A DNA stretch of 64,000 nt from JAFGCL01 sp964423835 (lineage in GTDB: Bacteria > Chloroflexota > Dehalococcoidia > UBA2247 > RBG-13-53-26). The position numbers and the translations under genes are program-made. The notes under the pieces are model-generated. The model did no database searches. It was given only the letters and a program-made list of their open reading frames with translations, and had not been told where the DNA came from. The DNA lies in the NCBI GenBank assembly GCA_964423835.1, contig CAYRGJ010000010.1, positions 1 to 64,000 on the forward strand, in the 5' to 3' direction. The first letter of the stretch is position 1, and the number at the start of each line of letters is the position of its first letter. This document shows positions 32,723-41,509 of this stretch, piece after piece.

Positions 32723-33736
32723 CTACAGCCCTTTGCCGGCCATGAAGTGGATCAGGTCGGCCAGCCGGCAGGAGTAGCCCCACTCGTTGTCGTACCAGGC
32801 CAGCACCTTGACCATGTTGCCGCCGATGACCATGGTGCTCAGGCCGTCCACGGTGGAGCTGGCCGGGTTGCCCTTGAAGTCGATGCTGACCAGGGGCTCG
32901 TCCGTGTACTCCAGGATGCCCTTGAGCTGGCCGGCGGCCGCCTTCTGGAAGGCCGCGTTGACATCCTCAGCGCTGACCTCCTTCCCCAGGTCGGCCACCA
33001 GGTCGCACAGGGAAACGGTGGACGTGGGCACGCGGAAGGCCACACCGTGTATCTTGCCCTTGAGCTCCGGCAGTACCAGTGTCACCGCCTTGGCGGCGCC
33101 CGTGGTGGTGGGGATGACGCTCATCCCGGCGGCCCTGGCCCGGCGCAGGTCCTTGTGAACCATGTCCAGGATCTTCTGATCGTTGGTGTAGGCATGGATG
33201 GTGGACATGAGGGCCTTCGTTACCCCGAAGCTCTCGTGGAGCACCTTGACCACCGGCGCGATGCAGTTGGTGGTGCAGGAGGCGTTGGAGATGACGCGGT
33301 GTTTGGCCGGGTCATACTTGTCCTCGTTGACCCCCAGGACTATGGTGATGTCCTCATCCTTGGCCGGGGCCGATATGATAACCTTCTTGGCGCCGCCCTG
33401 AAGGTGGGCCGCGGCCTTGGGTCCTTCGGTGAAGAGGCCGGTAGATTCCACCACCACCTCTACGCCCATTTCGCCCCACTTGATCTTGGCCGGGTCCCTC
33501 TCGGCGATGACCTTGATGGACTTGCCGTCGACGATGAGAGAGTCGGCCGTGGCCTCCACTTTGCCGGGGTACTGCCCGTAGTTGCTGTCGTATTTGAGCA
33601 GATGAGCGTTGCTCTTGGCGTCGGTGAGGTCGTTAACCGCCACCACCTCCAACCTGCCCGGATGCCGCTGCAGCATGGCTTTGAGGGCCAGCCTCCCAAT
33701 ACGACCAAATCCATTGATACCGACTTTCGTTGCCAT
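32723..33736 (-). CDS. gap: Glyceraldehyde-3-phosphate dehydrogenase
   Basis: The 337-aa enzyme oxidises and phosphorylates glyceraldehyde-3-phosphate with NAD in glycolysis or the reverse in gluconeogenesis. KVGINGFGRIGR is the Rossmann start, SNASCTTNC holds catalytic C154, and WYDNEWGYSCRL lies at the C-terminus. ATG 33736 is preferred because GGAGG lies six bases upstream; the ATG at 33742 abuts that site. Enolase is encoded about 2.3 kb away. Confidence 0.95.
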   Translation of the reverse strand: MATKVGINGFGRIGRLALKAMLQRHPGRLEVVAVNDLTDAKSNAHLLKYDSNYGQYPGKVEATADSLIVDGKSIKVIAERDPAKIKWGEMGVEVVVESTGLFTEGPKAAAHLQGGAKKVIISAPAKDEDITIVLGVNEDKYDPAKHRVISNASCTTNCIAPVVKVLHESFGVTKALMSTIHAYTNDQKILDMVHKDLRRARAAGMSVIPTTTGAAKAVTLVLPELKGKIHGVAFRVPTSTVSLCDLVADLGKEVSAEDVNAAFQKAAAGQLKGILEYTDEPLVSIDFKGNPASSTVDGLSTMVIGGNMVKVLAWYDNEWGYSCRLADLIHFMAGKGL

Positions 33737-33794
33737 TGACATCCTCCTTCACAATTCTGGATGGAACGTGAGCAAGCTTCTGCCCGGTATTGCC

Positions 33795-33820
33795 GGGGGC
33801 AGACCTGGCGGTCTGCCCCC
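33795..33820. terminator. 11-bp perfect hairpin between gap and the bS22-like gene
   Basis: GGGGGCAGACC (33795-33805) pairs with GGTCTGCCCCC (33810-33820) around a TGGC loop. It lies downstream of the 31-aa gene, which is read leftwards, and upstream of gap. It has the shape of an intrinsic terminator but lacks a T-run. Confidence 0.5.
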
Positions 33821-33862
33821 GCCCATGTGACTATAATGTGCGCCGCGAGCCCGCCAGGGAGA

Positions 33863-33958
33863 CTACTTGTGCTTCCGCTCCCAGCGGGTCTTCTTCATCA
33901 TCTTCTTGTGCTTGTGCTTGGCCATCTTCTTCTGGCGCCACTTACGAACTGAGCCCAT
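33863..33958 (-). CDS. 31-aa AURKAIP1/COX24-domain (bS22-like) ribosomal protein
   Basis: ATG 33958 opens a frame of 31 residues, MGSVRKWRQKKMAKHKHKK and a further MMKKTRWERKHK. It is extremely basic, with the MGSV start and the spaced KK.MAKHKHKK pattern of the COX24/AURKAIP1 domain. In actinobacteria this domain is the small-subunit protein bS22 near the decoding centre. It sits 12 bases upstream of the dehydratase gene's stop on the same strand and is followed by a hairpin. A ribosomal role is taken from the family. Confidence 0.85.
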   Translation of the reverse strand: MGSVRKWRQKKMAKHKHKKMMKKTRWERKHK

Positions 33959-33970
33959 AAACCCTGCCTT

Positions 33971-35011
33971 TCACGGGACGACACGACCTGCTTCCCGGGA
34001 CTGACGGCGACTGCGTCCTATCATGTCCAGGAACGCCTCCACCTTCGTCCGCAGGTGCGGAGTCAGCACGTAGTCGGCGTTTCCCTCGAGGGTGATCAGG
34101 GGCAAGTCAAGCTTCCCACGGAATATGATATCACCAATGGCCCGGTGACAGAAAGCCTGAACGTAGTGGATGACTCCATCCACCCTCCGGCGGCGCACCT
34201 CGGCCCGGATATCCCGGATGCGGTCGTAAATGGAGTAGGGGTAGGTGTAGAGGGAGTACTGCGCCGCCAGCGAGCCCCCGTCCCGGGGCATGGCGAACTG
34301 CCGCTGCACCTCGTTGTAGACCACCCTGGCCCCGTGCTGCTCCACAAACCGGTGCAGGTCGCGGGCGAAGACGGGGGGCACGCCGATGCAGGCCAGGCGG
34401 ATGCCTTCCGGCAAGGGCTGGCGCCGGCGGCACTCGGCCAGGAAGCTCTGCAGCTCCCTCCGGTAGCGAATATGGTCGCCGGCGAAATCGGAGCTGGACA
34501 CCAGCCAGATGTGGTTCTCCCACCCGCTGACGGTGTTCTCTCTCCAGGTCATCCGGTCCAGCCTCCCGGTGAGCCGGCGGCAGGGTGCCAGCGCGGCCCG
34601 CATCTCCTCGGCGGCCTCGAGGGTGGTGCCCAGGGAGGCGGCCAGCTCCTCCAGGCGCCCCTGCATCTGGCGAACGTCGGGCCGGTCCGGATAGGCGAAG
34701 GGGATCACCCGGAACCCCCGCAGCTTCAGCACCTCCATGAGCATGATGGTATTGGAGCAGTCCCCGGTGGTCACGCAGAGCACGGTGCCCACACCGCGGT
34801 CGACGCAGGCGCCGTAGATGCCCTTGATCCAGGTGCAGCAGTTCTGGGGGAAGCCGGCCCTCTCGGCGATGCCCACCAGCCGGTCGGGATCGGGGTCCCC
34901 GATGAAGAGGTTGTTCAGGTCCAGCGGTCGGCAGCCGGCGGCCAGCAGCACTTCGGCCGGGACGGTGGTGGTTATCCCGATGGTGCTGGCTTCCGCCCCG
35001 GGCGGCTTCAT
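33971..35011 (-). CDS. 2-hydroxyacyl-CoA dehydratase D-component family protein
   Basis: The 346-aa protein has the HgdB/FldC/BcrC-type pattern: IGITTTVPAEVLLAAGCRPLD at the start, QNCCTWIKGIYGA, TTGDCSNT and a C-terminal DGVIHYVQAFCHRA with Cys residues that bind a [4Fe-4S] cluster. Family members dehydrate 2-hydroxyacyl-CoA or reduce aromatic CoA rings with an ATPase activator. Only one subunit and no activator gene is present, so it may be a stand-alone relative. ATG 35011 overlaps the upstream stop as ATGA, coupling it to the metallo-hydrolase. Confidence 0.85.
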   Translation of the reverse strand: MKPPGAEASTIGITTTVPAEVLLAAGCRPLDLNNLFIGDPDPDRLVGIAERAGFPQNCCTWIKGIYGACVDRGVGTVLCVTTGDCSNTIMLMEVLKLRGFRVIPFAYPDRPDVRQMQGRLEELAASLGTTLEAAEEMRAALAPCRRLTGRLDRMTWRENTVSGWENHIWLVSSSDFAGDHIRYRRELQSFLAECRRRQPLPEGIRLACIGVPPVFARDLHRFVEQHGARVVYNEVQRQFAMPRDGGSLAAQYSLYTYPYSIYDRIRDIRAEVRRRRVDGVIHYVQAFCHRAIGDIIFRGKLDLPLITLEGNADYVLTPHLRTKVEAFLDMIGRSRRQSREAGRVVP

Positions 35012-36012
35012 GGCGCCCCCGGCCGGCGGTAGACGGCGACTCCATCCCGCTGAGTCTTCGCCGCCGCGCCCTCGGCGCACAGCGGCTCGAGGTGGGCCAT
35101 GGCCGACATCACGGCCAGGCGCCGGTCCAGGGCCTGCAGCTGCTCGTAGGACAGGGCCAGGCCGTTGACGATCCAGGGGATGCGCCGCGATATCTCGTAG
35201 GCGGTCTGCGGCCCGGCGGCCAGCGCCTCCAGGATGGCCTGCTTCCGCGCTTCGTGGTGCAGCCGGATCTCCCGGACCCGCGTCGCCAGCCCCCTGAAGA
35301 CATGCTCGTGCGCCGGCAGCACCAGGTCCACGCCCAGGTCCTCCACCGCTTCCAGCGACCGCAGGTAGTTCGGCAGGGGGTCGGGCCCCGACTGCGAGTG
35401 CAGCCCGACGTTGGGGAACGTGGCCGGCAGCACGTGGTCGCCCGAGATGAGTATCTTCGCCCTCCGCTCCAGGAGGCACACGTGGCCCGGGGAGTGGCCC
35501 GGCGTCCACAGGACCTCGAACCGGTACGGCCCCTGTCCGATGGTCTCCCCGCCTTCCAGCGCCACCTGCGGCGAGACCGGCGCCACGTACTGCCGGACGC
35601 CCAGGGAGGCCTTCTGCAGGCGGGGCAGGTCCTTCTCCGGCACGCCGTTGGCGCGGAGAATGTCGGCCGTCTGGTCGAGCAGCCCGTCCATGTTCATGTA
35701 GCGGGAGTCAATGAAGTCCCTTTCGATGCGATGCAGGGCCACCTTCGCCCCGGAGGCCTGCACCAGGCGGCCGGCCAGCCCGTAGTGGTCGGGATGGAAG
35801 TGGGTGATGAGGATGAGCGAGATATCCTTGATTCCCAGGCCTATCTCTCCCAGCTGGCGCTCCATGGCCGAGTAGGCCTGGTTGATGTTCCAGCCGGTGT
35901 CGATGAGCAGGCAGCCGCTGTCCCCCTGCACCAGGTAGGCATTGACCGCCAGCTCCTCCGGCTGCAGCGGGAACGGCAGCTTCAGCTGGTGTATGCCCGG
36001 GAGGATCTCCAT
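35008..36012 (-). CDS. MBL-fold metallo-hydrolase with C-terminal winged-helix-like domain
   Basis: The 334-aa protein has THFHPDHYG (H71, H73, D75, H76) plus GHSPGHVCL and SGDHVL, the two-metal site of the metallo-beta-lactamase fold. A helical C-terminal domain (about 255-320) resembles that of the glyoxalase-II/LACTB2-like group. A thioester or similar substrate is plausible given the coupled CoA-dehydratase-family gene. It begins one base after the enolase stop, so eno, this gene and the dehydratase may be cotranscribed. Confidence 0.85.
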   Translation of the reverse strand: MEILPGIHQLKLPFPLQPEELAVNAYLVQGDSGCLLIDTGWNINQAYSAMERQLGEIGLGIKDISLILITHFHPDHYGLAGRLVQASGAKVALHRIERDFIDSRYMNMDGLLDQTADILRANGVPEKDLPRLQKASLGVRQYVAPVSPQVALEGGETIGQGPYRFEVLWTPGHSPGHVCLLERRAKILISGDHVLPATFPNVGLHSQSGPDPLPNYLRSLEAVEDLGVDLVLPAHEHVFRGLATRVREIRLHHEARKQAILEALAAGPQTAYEISRRIPWIVNGLALSYEQLQALDRRLAVMSAMAHLEPLCAEGAAAKTQRDGVAVYRRPGAP

Positions 36013-36013
36013 G

Positions 36014-37312
<1,299 letters not shown>

Positions 37313-37314
37313 AG

Positions 37315-37800
37315 TCAGTCCCTCCTCTTTTCCGCCGCAGCAATGGCTTTCTCGACGGCTTCGTCCGCGTCTCGAGCCTCGACTATGGACCGGTCAGGCT
37401 GACCACGGAGAGAGAGGGCCCAGGTGCCGAGTCCGACCACTGCGATCCCATTCTGAAGCGCGAGCGCTATCTCTGACAGAGTGCCGTAGCTGCCGTCGAT
37501 GGCGATGGCCGCCTGGGCGGTCCTCACCACGATGGCATTGCGCGCGTGGCCCATGCCGGTGACCACGGGTATGTCCACGTAGGCGTTGGCCGATCGCCGG
37601 TCATCCCCGGGGAGGATGCCCACTGTCAGCCCCCGGGCTGACCGGGCCCCGCGGCAGGCGGCCTCCATGACGCCGCCCAGCCCGCCGCACACCAGGACTG
37701 CCCCGCGCGAGGCCAGCGCCCGCCCCACCGCCTCCGCCACCCGGGCGTCCTCGGCTGAGCAGGTGCCGCCGCCGATGACGGCGATGAACGCGGGTGACAT
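37315..37800 (-). CDS. TIGR00725-family Rossmann-fold protein (LOG/DprA-like)
   Basis: The 161-aa protein has VIGGGTCSAEDARVAEAVGR, VCGGLGGVMEAACRGA (the PGGxGT-like phosphate loop variant) and NAIVVRTAQAAIAIDGSYGT. The fold is shared with lysine-decarboxylase-like LOG proteins and molybdenum-cofactor carrier proteins. The exact function is not established. It is immediately upstream of eno. Confidence 0.85.
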   Translation of the reverse strand: MSPAFIAVIGGGTCSAEDARVAEAVGRALASRGAVLVCGGLGGVMEAACRGARSARGLTVGILPGDDRRSANAYVDIPVVTGMGHARNAIVVRTAQAAIAIDGSYGTLSEIALALQNGIAVVGLGTWALSLRGQPDRSIVEARDADEAVEKAIAAAEKRRD

Positions 37801-37909
37801 TTCGGCAAATTATAGCATCCTGATCGTGCGGCTCACAACAGGGGCCTCGAGTATCGCGGCGCTGATGAGGCCGCCCGCCGCCTCGACGGGGGCGGCCCAG
37901 GATCGCCGG

Positions 37910-38050
37910 TCAGCCCACCAGGTGGTTTCCCAGGAAGAAGGGCCACACCACCAGGCCCAGGATGATCTTCCACCAGGTGAAGTGGGCGAAGCCGATGCTG
38001 AACAGCCAGCCGGCAAACCAGAGAGTGCCTCCGAACGATGCTTCCTTCAT
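37910..38050 (-). CDS. 46-aa membrane peptide
   Basis: ATG 38050 is preceded by GGAGGG at a good distance. The 46 codons encode two short hydrophobic segments rich in Trp and Phe (LWFAGWLFSIGFAHFTWW and IILGLVVWPFFLG), ending HLVG. It follows the DUF4389 gene by 21 bases and is probably the last gene of that operon. The family is not known to me. Confidence 0.7.
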   Translation of the reverse strand: MKEASFGGTLWFAGWLFSIGFAHFTWWKIILGLVVWPFFLGNHLVG

Positions 38051-38071
38051 GATTCCCTCCTGCTAAGCCTG

Positions 38072-38713
38072 CTATTCCAGGCTGAATGGCGGATACTGGT
38101 CGGTAGTCAACAAGAATGCGTAAGCGTAGACCCGCAGCCACCACCGCATCACTCCCACCACGAAGTCGAACAGCCCCCTGGGGTAGCGGCCGGTGAACAG
38201 TATGGCGAACCAGGCCACTATCACCACCACGAAGGCGGCGATGCCCAGGAAGAAGAGCACCACGTAGTGCGGTATGGCCAGCAGCCACTTGACCAGCGGC
38301 AGCCAGCGGTTCAGGTCTGTCCTGGCATCCGGGTAGGGCACCTCGAGGTGGACCGCCTGCTCCTCATCCGTGGACGGGTACTCGTCCCGCAGCAGGGCCA
38401 GGTAGGCCTCCACCCGGGTGCCGAACCTGGTCAGGGCCAGGTTCCAGTCGAACCACCACCGGGGGTACTTCTGCCGGAAGAGCAGCATCAGCAGGGTGGC
38501 CAGGAAAGTCACCCCGCCCGCAGACAGGCTGATGGACCAGGCGGCATCGCGGGTGCTGTCGGACCCGCCGGAGGCGCTGCTGGTCAACAGGCCCAGGATG
38601 ATGGCTATGGGAATGACCGTGATCAGGCGGAAGAACGTGGTCAGCCGGTTCAGCTGACGGTCAGGGTAGTCCACCGACAGGGTGGCCGGGTACGTTCGCT
38701 GGCCTTGCTCCAT
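38072..38713 (-). CDS. DUF4389 membrane protein
   Basis: The 213-aa protein has three to four membrane spans, the family motifs YPDRQLNRLTTFFRLI near the N-terminus, LNRWLPLVKWLLAIPHYVVL, and WFAILFTGRYPRGLFDFVVG. The role is unknown. It lies in the minus-strand group that starts with the DUF2089 regulator gene at 39889. Confidence 0.85.
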   Translation of the reverse strand: MEQGQRTYPATLSVDYPDRQLNRLTTFFRLITVIPIAIILGLLTSSASGGSDSTRDAAWSISLSAGGVTFLATLLMLLFRQKYPRWWFDWNLALTRFGTRVEAYLALLRDEYPSTDEEQAVHLEVPYPDARTDLNRWLPLVKWLLAIPHYVVLFFLGIAAFVVVIVAWFAILFTGRYPRGLFDFVVGVMRWWLRVYAYAFLLTTDQYPPFSLE

Positions 38714-38776
38714 AAGGACACCTCCTCCACGCTATTAGCAGTCCGGAGCCCGCGCTCTGGCCCCGGGGAAGCCCGT

Positions 38777-39229
38777 TTACTCCACGAAGACCTTGACCTT
38801 CTCTCCGGTCTTGCTGACGACATCTACCTCCAGGTCGCCCAGGGCGCCGATGAGCTCCTCGATCTCTTCCGGCTTCAGGTTGCGCTCGTCGATGTTGATG
38901 CCCTTCTCGTGCAGGGCCAGGTTCACCTTGTCCCGGGCCTCCGACGGTATCAGCGTGGTCAGCTTGATGCCGGCCCGGATCAGCGACATGGGCACGCGGA
39001 CATTCACGCGGTCGTAGTTGCCCGTCCGCTCGGCCTCGGGGTCCGGGATCACCGTGACCCGCAGGTACTTGGCCTTGCCTTTGGCCGCCGGCTCCGCTCT
39101 GCCGCCGGCCTCGCGCGCGCCCTCGGCGCTGTCCACGGCGCTGAGCAGGCGGTAGGCGTCGTCGACGCTTATCTTGTTCTGCGCCAGCATGTCCAGGATA
39201 CGCCTTTTATTGTCATTCTTGTCGGTCAT
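38777..39229 (-). CDS. SHOCT-like domain protein of the DUF2089 operon
   Basis: The 150-aa protein begins MTDKNDNKRRILDMLAQNKIS, then VDDAYRLLSAVD, a SHOCT-like oligomerisation helix pair also seen at the end of the DUF2089 protein (GEISVDEAIRRLQ). The rest is a beta-alpha domain (KYLRVTVIPDPEAE, VNVRVPMSLIRAG, VNLALHEKGINIDE). GGAGG precedes ATG 39229. Such genes commonly follow DUF2089 regulators and may act in envelope-stress sensing; this is inference. Confidence 0.75.
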   Translation of the reverse strand: MTDKNDNKRRILDMLAQNKISVDDAYRLLSAVDSAEGAREAGGRAEPAAKGKAKYLRVTVIPDPEAERTGNYDRVNVRVPMSLIRAGIKLTTLIPSEARDKVNLALHEKGINIDERNLKPEEIEELIGALGDLEVDVVSKTGEKVKVFVE

Positions 39230-39251
39230 GGCCTCCACCTCCCTCGATCGT

Positions 39252-39530
39252 CTACACAACAGAAACAGACACGCACTGGCGGCCGCTGTGAACATCCACC
39301 TCCAGGCCGCGCATGGACCAGAACACTTCGACGGCGGCCTTGAGCGTGGAGATGGCTTTCCTCCCCCAGCCGCTGGGCCACAGTATGACCACGGCCACCA
39401 GTATCAGCGGGGAAAGGACAATGAACACCACCAGGGCCAGGGGCAGCACCAGGAACAGCGGCAGCCAAAGCCCGAAGCCCCTGCCCTCACCCTCAACTCT
39501 CACGTGCATCAGCATGGGCGGACTCTTCAT
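39252..39530 (-). CDS. Small membrane protein of the DUF2089 operon
   Basis: The 92-aa protein has one long or two short hydrophobic spans (FGLWLPLFLVLPLALVVFIV, then LILVAVVILW) and a polar tail ending SVSVV. It overlaps the end of the DUF2089 gene by four bases, so expression is coupled. I recognise no enzyme motif. Confidence 0.7.
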   Translation of the reverse strand: MKSPPMLMHVRVEGEGRGFGLWLPLFLVLPLALVVFIVLSPLILVAVVILWPSGWGRKAISTLKAAVEVFWSMRGLEVDVHSGRQCVSVSVV

Positions 39531-39889
39531 TCCTGCAGCCTCCTTATGGCCTCATCCACCGATATCTCACCACGTTCCAGCCCGTCCAGGACCTCTTCTC
39601 CCGGTGAGCCCTTCACGGTCTCCACCAGCTCCAGCCGCCGGGAGAGGCGGTTCAGCCGGTTCTTGACTGTGGGATAGCTTATGCCGAACATCTCCTCCAT
39701 CCCCTTTATGGACCCGTGGGAACGGACGAAGGCCATGACAAACACCTGGTCCTCCGCCGACAGGCTGGCCAGCGGGGGCAGCAGGAAGCTGCCCTCGATG
39801 GCGATGCCGTCGTCCACCAGTCGCACCCGCTCCACCGTGACCGGCTTGCCCTGGGTCATCTTCAGCAGCTCCTGCCATTCCTTTGCCAT
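39527..39889 (-). CDS. DUF2089 transcriptional regulator
   Basis: The 120-aa protein has the DUF2089 core: VRLVDDGIAIEGSFLLPPLA, LSAEDQVFVMAFVRSHGS and an HTH, MEEMFGISYPTVKNRLNRLS, followed by a SHOCT-like tail. It presumably regulates its own operon, which runs down to about 37910. A TTGACA-17-TACCTT promoter lies just upstream. Confidence 0.85.
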   Translation of the reverse strand: MAKEWQELLKMTQGKPVTVERVRLVDDGIAIEGSFLLPPLASLSAEDQVFVMAFVRSHGSIKGMEEMFGISYPTVKNRLNRLSRRLELVETVKGSPGEEVLDGLERGEISVDEAIRRLQE

Positions 39890-39938
39890 CTCGCCTGCCT
39901 TACATGTGATTTAAATCGAGAGTTGATTTTCTTAACCT

Positions 39939-39967
39939 AAGGTAGCACAACAAATTGATTTTGTCAA
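39939..39967 (-). promoter_or_regulatory. Promoter of the DUF2089 operon
   Basis: On the minus strand TTGACA (39967-39962), a 17-base spacer and TACCTT (39944-39939) precede the DUF2089 start at 39889 by about 50 bases. The leader is AT-rich. Confidence 0.6.
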
Positions 39968-40015
39968 TACCATGGCGAAATGTCGTAGTCGCACCTTGCG
40001 ATTCGGGCGCAAAAG

Positions 40016-40046
40016 CGGGCAGCCCGGCAGATCGCCGGGCTGCCCG
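40016..40046. terminator. 13-bp terminator hairpin after the peroxiredoxin gene
   Basis: CGGGCAGCCCGGC (40016-40028) pairs perfectly with GCCGGGCTGCCCG (40034-40046) across a five-base loop. AAAA runs flank both sides, which become short U-runs in either transcript. It ends the leftward peroxiredoxin message and could also act rightward. Confidence 0.75.
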
Positions 40047-40109
40047 AAAAGGGCTGAAGGAACGCGCCGGGTGGCGCGGCCACTCAGGAAGTCCTACAGT
40101 CCCATCTGC

Positions 40110-40814
40110 CTAGGGTTTCCACTTCTCCCATACCCGGCCAACCAGCTCCGGCCCGGGCTTGAGGGTGACCTGCCCCGGCTGCCAGCCCGACGGGGTCACC
40201 TCTCCCGTGTTTCGCACGTGCTGGAAGGCCTTGATCTGCCGCACCAGCTCATCCGGGTTGCGCCCCACCTCCGGCGTCAGGGACTCCATGGCCCGGATGA
40301 CGAAATCGGGGTCGATTATGAAGCGGCCGCGAATGTCCACGCCGGCGTCCTCATCGTAAACCCCGTATATCCGCCCGATCTGCCCCCCGGCGTCCGACAG
40401 CATGGGGAAGGGCACGCCTCCCTTCACCATCTTGGTGAGCTCCTGCTCCTGCCAGATCTTGTGGACGAAACGGCTGTCGGTGCTCATGGCCAGAAACTCC
40501 ACTCCCAGGGCCTTGAACTCCCCGTACTTGGCGGCGACCGCCGCCAGCTCGGTAGGTCAGACGAAGGTGAAGTCACCCGGATAGAAGCAGATGACGATCC
40601 ATTCCCCCTTGTAGTCCGACAGCTTCACCGGCTTGAACCCGACACCCTCCACGAAAGCATTGGCCTCGAAATCGATGGCTTCCTTACCGACACGTGCCTG
40701 CACTCTCTTCTCCTCCTGTGAAGTCGTTGTCCCGCTGGCCGGGGCTGCCGCCGCGGCTGCCGGCAGAATTGGCCCGCGGGCAGGCTTGACGCATCCCTCT
40801 TTCATCTCTGCCAT
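40110..40814 (-). CDS. Peroxiredoxin with in-frame UGA at the peroxidatic position (selenocysteine)
   Basis: The 234-aa protein reads through TGA at 40559-40557, residue 86, in the motif DFTFV-U-PTEL, where AhpC/Prx1 enzymes have the peroxidatic Cys (FVCPTE). The frame on both sides is intact: KLSDYKGEWIVICFYPGDF before, and FLAMSTDSRFVHKIW, GRFIIDPDFVIRAM and QHVRNTGEVTPSGW after. No resolving Cys is visible after residue 86, as in 1-Cys types. An Ala/Pro-rich extension (about 15-40) precedes the domain. GGAGG precedes ATG 40814, and a SECIS-type hairpin follows the UGA. It should reduce peroxides in the cytosol. Confidence 0.9.
40529..40546 (-). promoter_or_regulatory. SECIS hairpin of the selenocysteine peroxiredoxin
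   Basis: On the minus strand, ten bases after the UGA, TGGCGGC pairs with GCCGCCA in a perfect 7-bp stem closed by a GGTC tetraloop. The loop starts 17 bases after the UGA. GGUC in the loop at this distance is the arrangement recognised by SelB in E. coli formate dehydrogenase mRNAs. Confidence 0.8.
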
Positions 40815-40896
40815 AGCACCTCCTCTTCTCGATCTGAAATGCAGCTAACAGGAATGGTTGGCGCGTGTGGGGGTATCGGAGTGGTGGGTAACTCCG

Positions 40897-40925
40897 AACA
40901 TACCATCGGCTTCCCCGGCTGTCAA
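40897..40925 (-). promoter_or_regulatory. Promoter of the peroxiredoxin gene
   Basis: On the minus strand TTGACA (40925-40920), 17 bases and TATGTT (40902-40897) lie about 85 bases before ATG 40814. This makes the peroxiredoxin an independent transcript closed by the 40016-40046 terminator. Confidence 0.6.
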
Positions 40926-40971
40926 TGGGGGTCCGGGCAGTCTGAGCGGCCCCAGGGGGGTCCCGGGAGGT

Positions 40972-41496
40972 CTACCCCTGCGTCTTCCAGGCCGGCGTGG
41001 CCGCATACTGCGGTGTGCCCCGCAGGGTCACCTTCAGGCTCGGGGTCTCGTTCCGGTCCCAGTTTTCCTGGAAGATCTGGTTGCAGGCGATGGACCTGAT
41101 CTTCCATTGGCCGTCCCGCTTGACGTACTCGTCCTGGTAGATGCCGGCGATGCGCTGGCCGCGATTGTGCTTCCGGTCGATGAGGTAGTTGTACAGCCCC
41201 CAGGTGCCCCTGGCCGTCGTCTCTCCGGTAATCTCGATCTCCGGATGATGGCCGTGGTGCATCCCGATCAGGGCGTCGGTCATCCCCGCCCTGAAGAACG
41301 CCAGCAATGCCTCCTTGCCCTCGAACTTGAACTCCCCGTTGAAGTACTGGGCCGAGATATCCTCCGCGAAGCACTCGGCCATTTCGTCCCAGAGCCGGCC
41401 GTCCAGGCACCGGAAGTACTTGTTCCGCAGCCTCCTGATGGCCTCGATGTCCTCCAGGACCCTGACTCGCTGTTTCAGCTCCTCCAGCTCGCTCAT
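40972..41496 (-). CDS. SnoaL/NTF2-fold dehydratase, BaiE-like
   Basis: The 174-aa protein opens with a coiled segment, then IEAIRRLRNKYFRCLDGRLW, which is very close to my recollection of BaiE, the bile-acid 7-alpha-dehydratase of Clostridium scindens. Tyr27, Asp32 and His80 fall where BaiE has its catalytic Tyr30, Asp35 and His83. Other scytalone-dehydratase-like NTF2 proteins share the fold, so the substrate is not proven. GGGGAGG precedes ATG 41496. It closes the operon of GMC, OYE and FAD/Fe-S genes, fitting a multi-step oxidation, dehydration and reduction route. Confidence 0.8.
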   Translation of the reverse strand: MSELEELKQRVRVLEDIEAIRRLRNKYFRCLDGRLWDEMAECFAEDISAQYFNGEFKFEGKEALLAFFRAGMTDALIGMHHGHHPEIEITGETTARGTWGLYNYLIDRKHNRGQRIAGIYQDEYVKRDGQWKIRSIACNQIFQENWDRNETPSLKVTLRGTPQYAATPAWKTQG

Positions 41497-41509
41497 GTCG
41501 ACCTCCCCT

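Noticed and set aside
37586..39343. A 585-codon open frame on the plus strand.
   Set aside because: It is antisense to the LOG-like, DUF4389 and SHOCT-like genes, and its His/Gln/Gly-rich translation resembles no protein.
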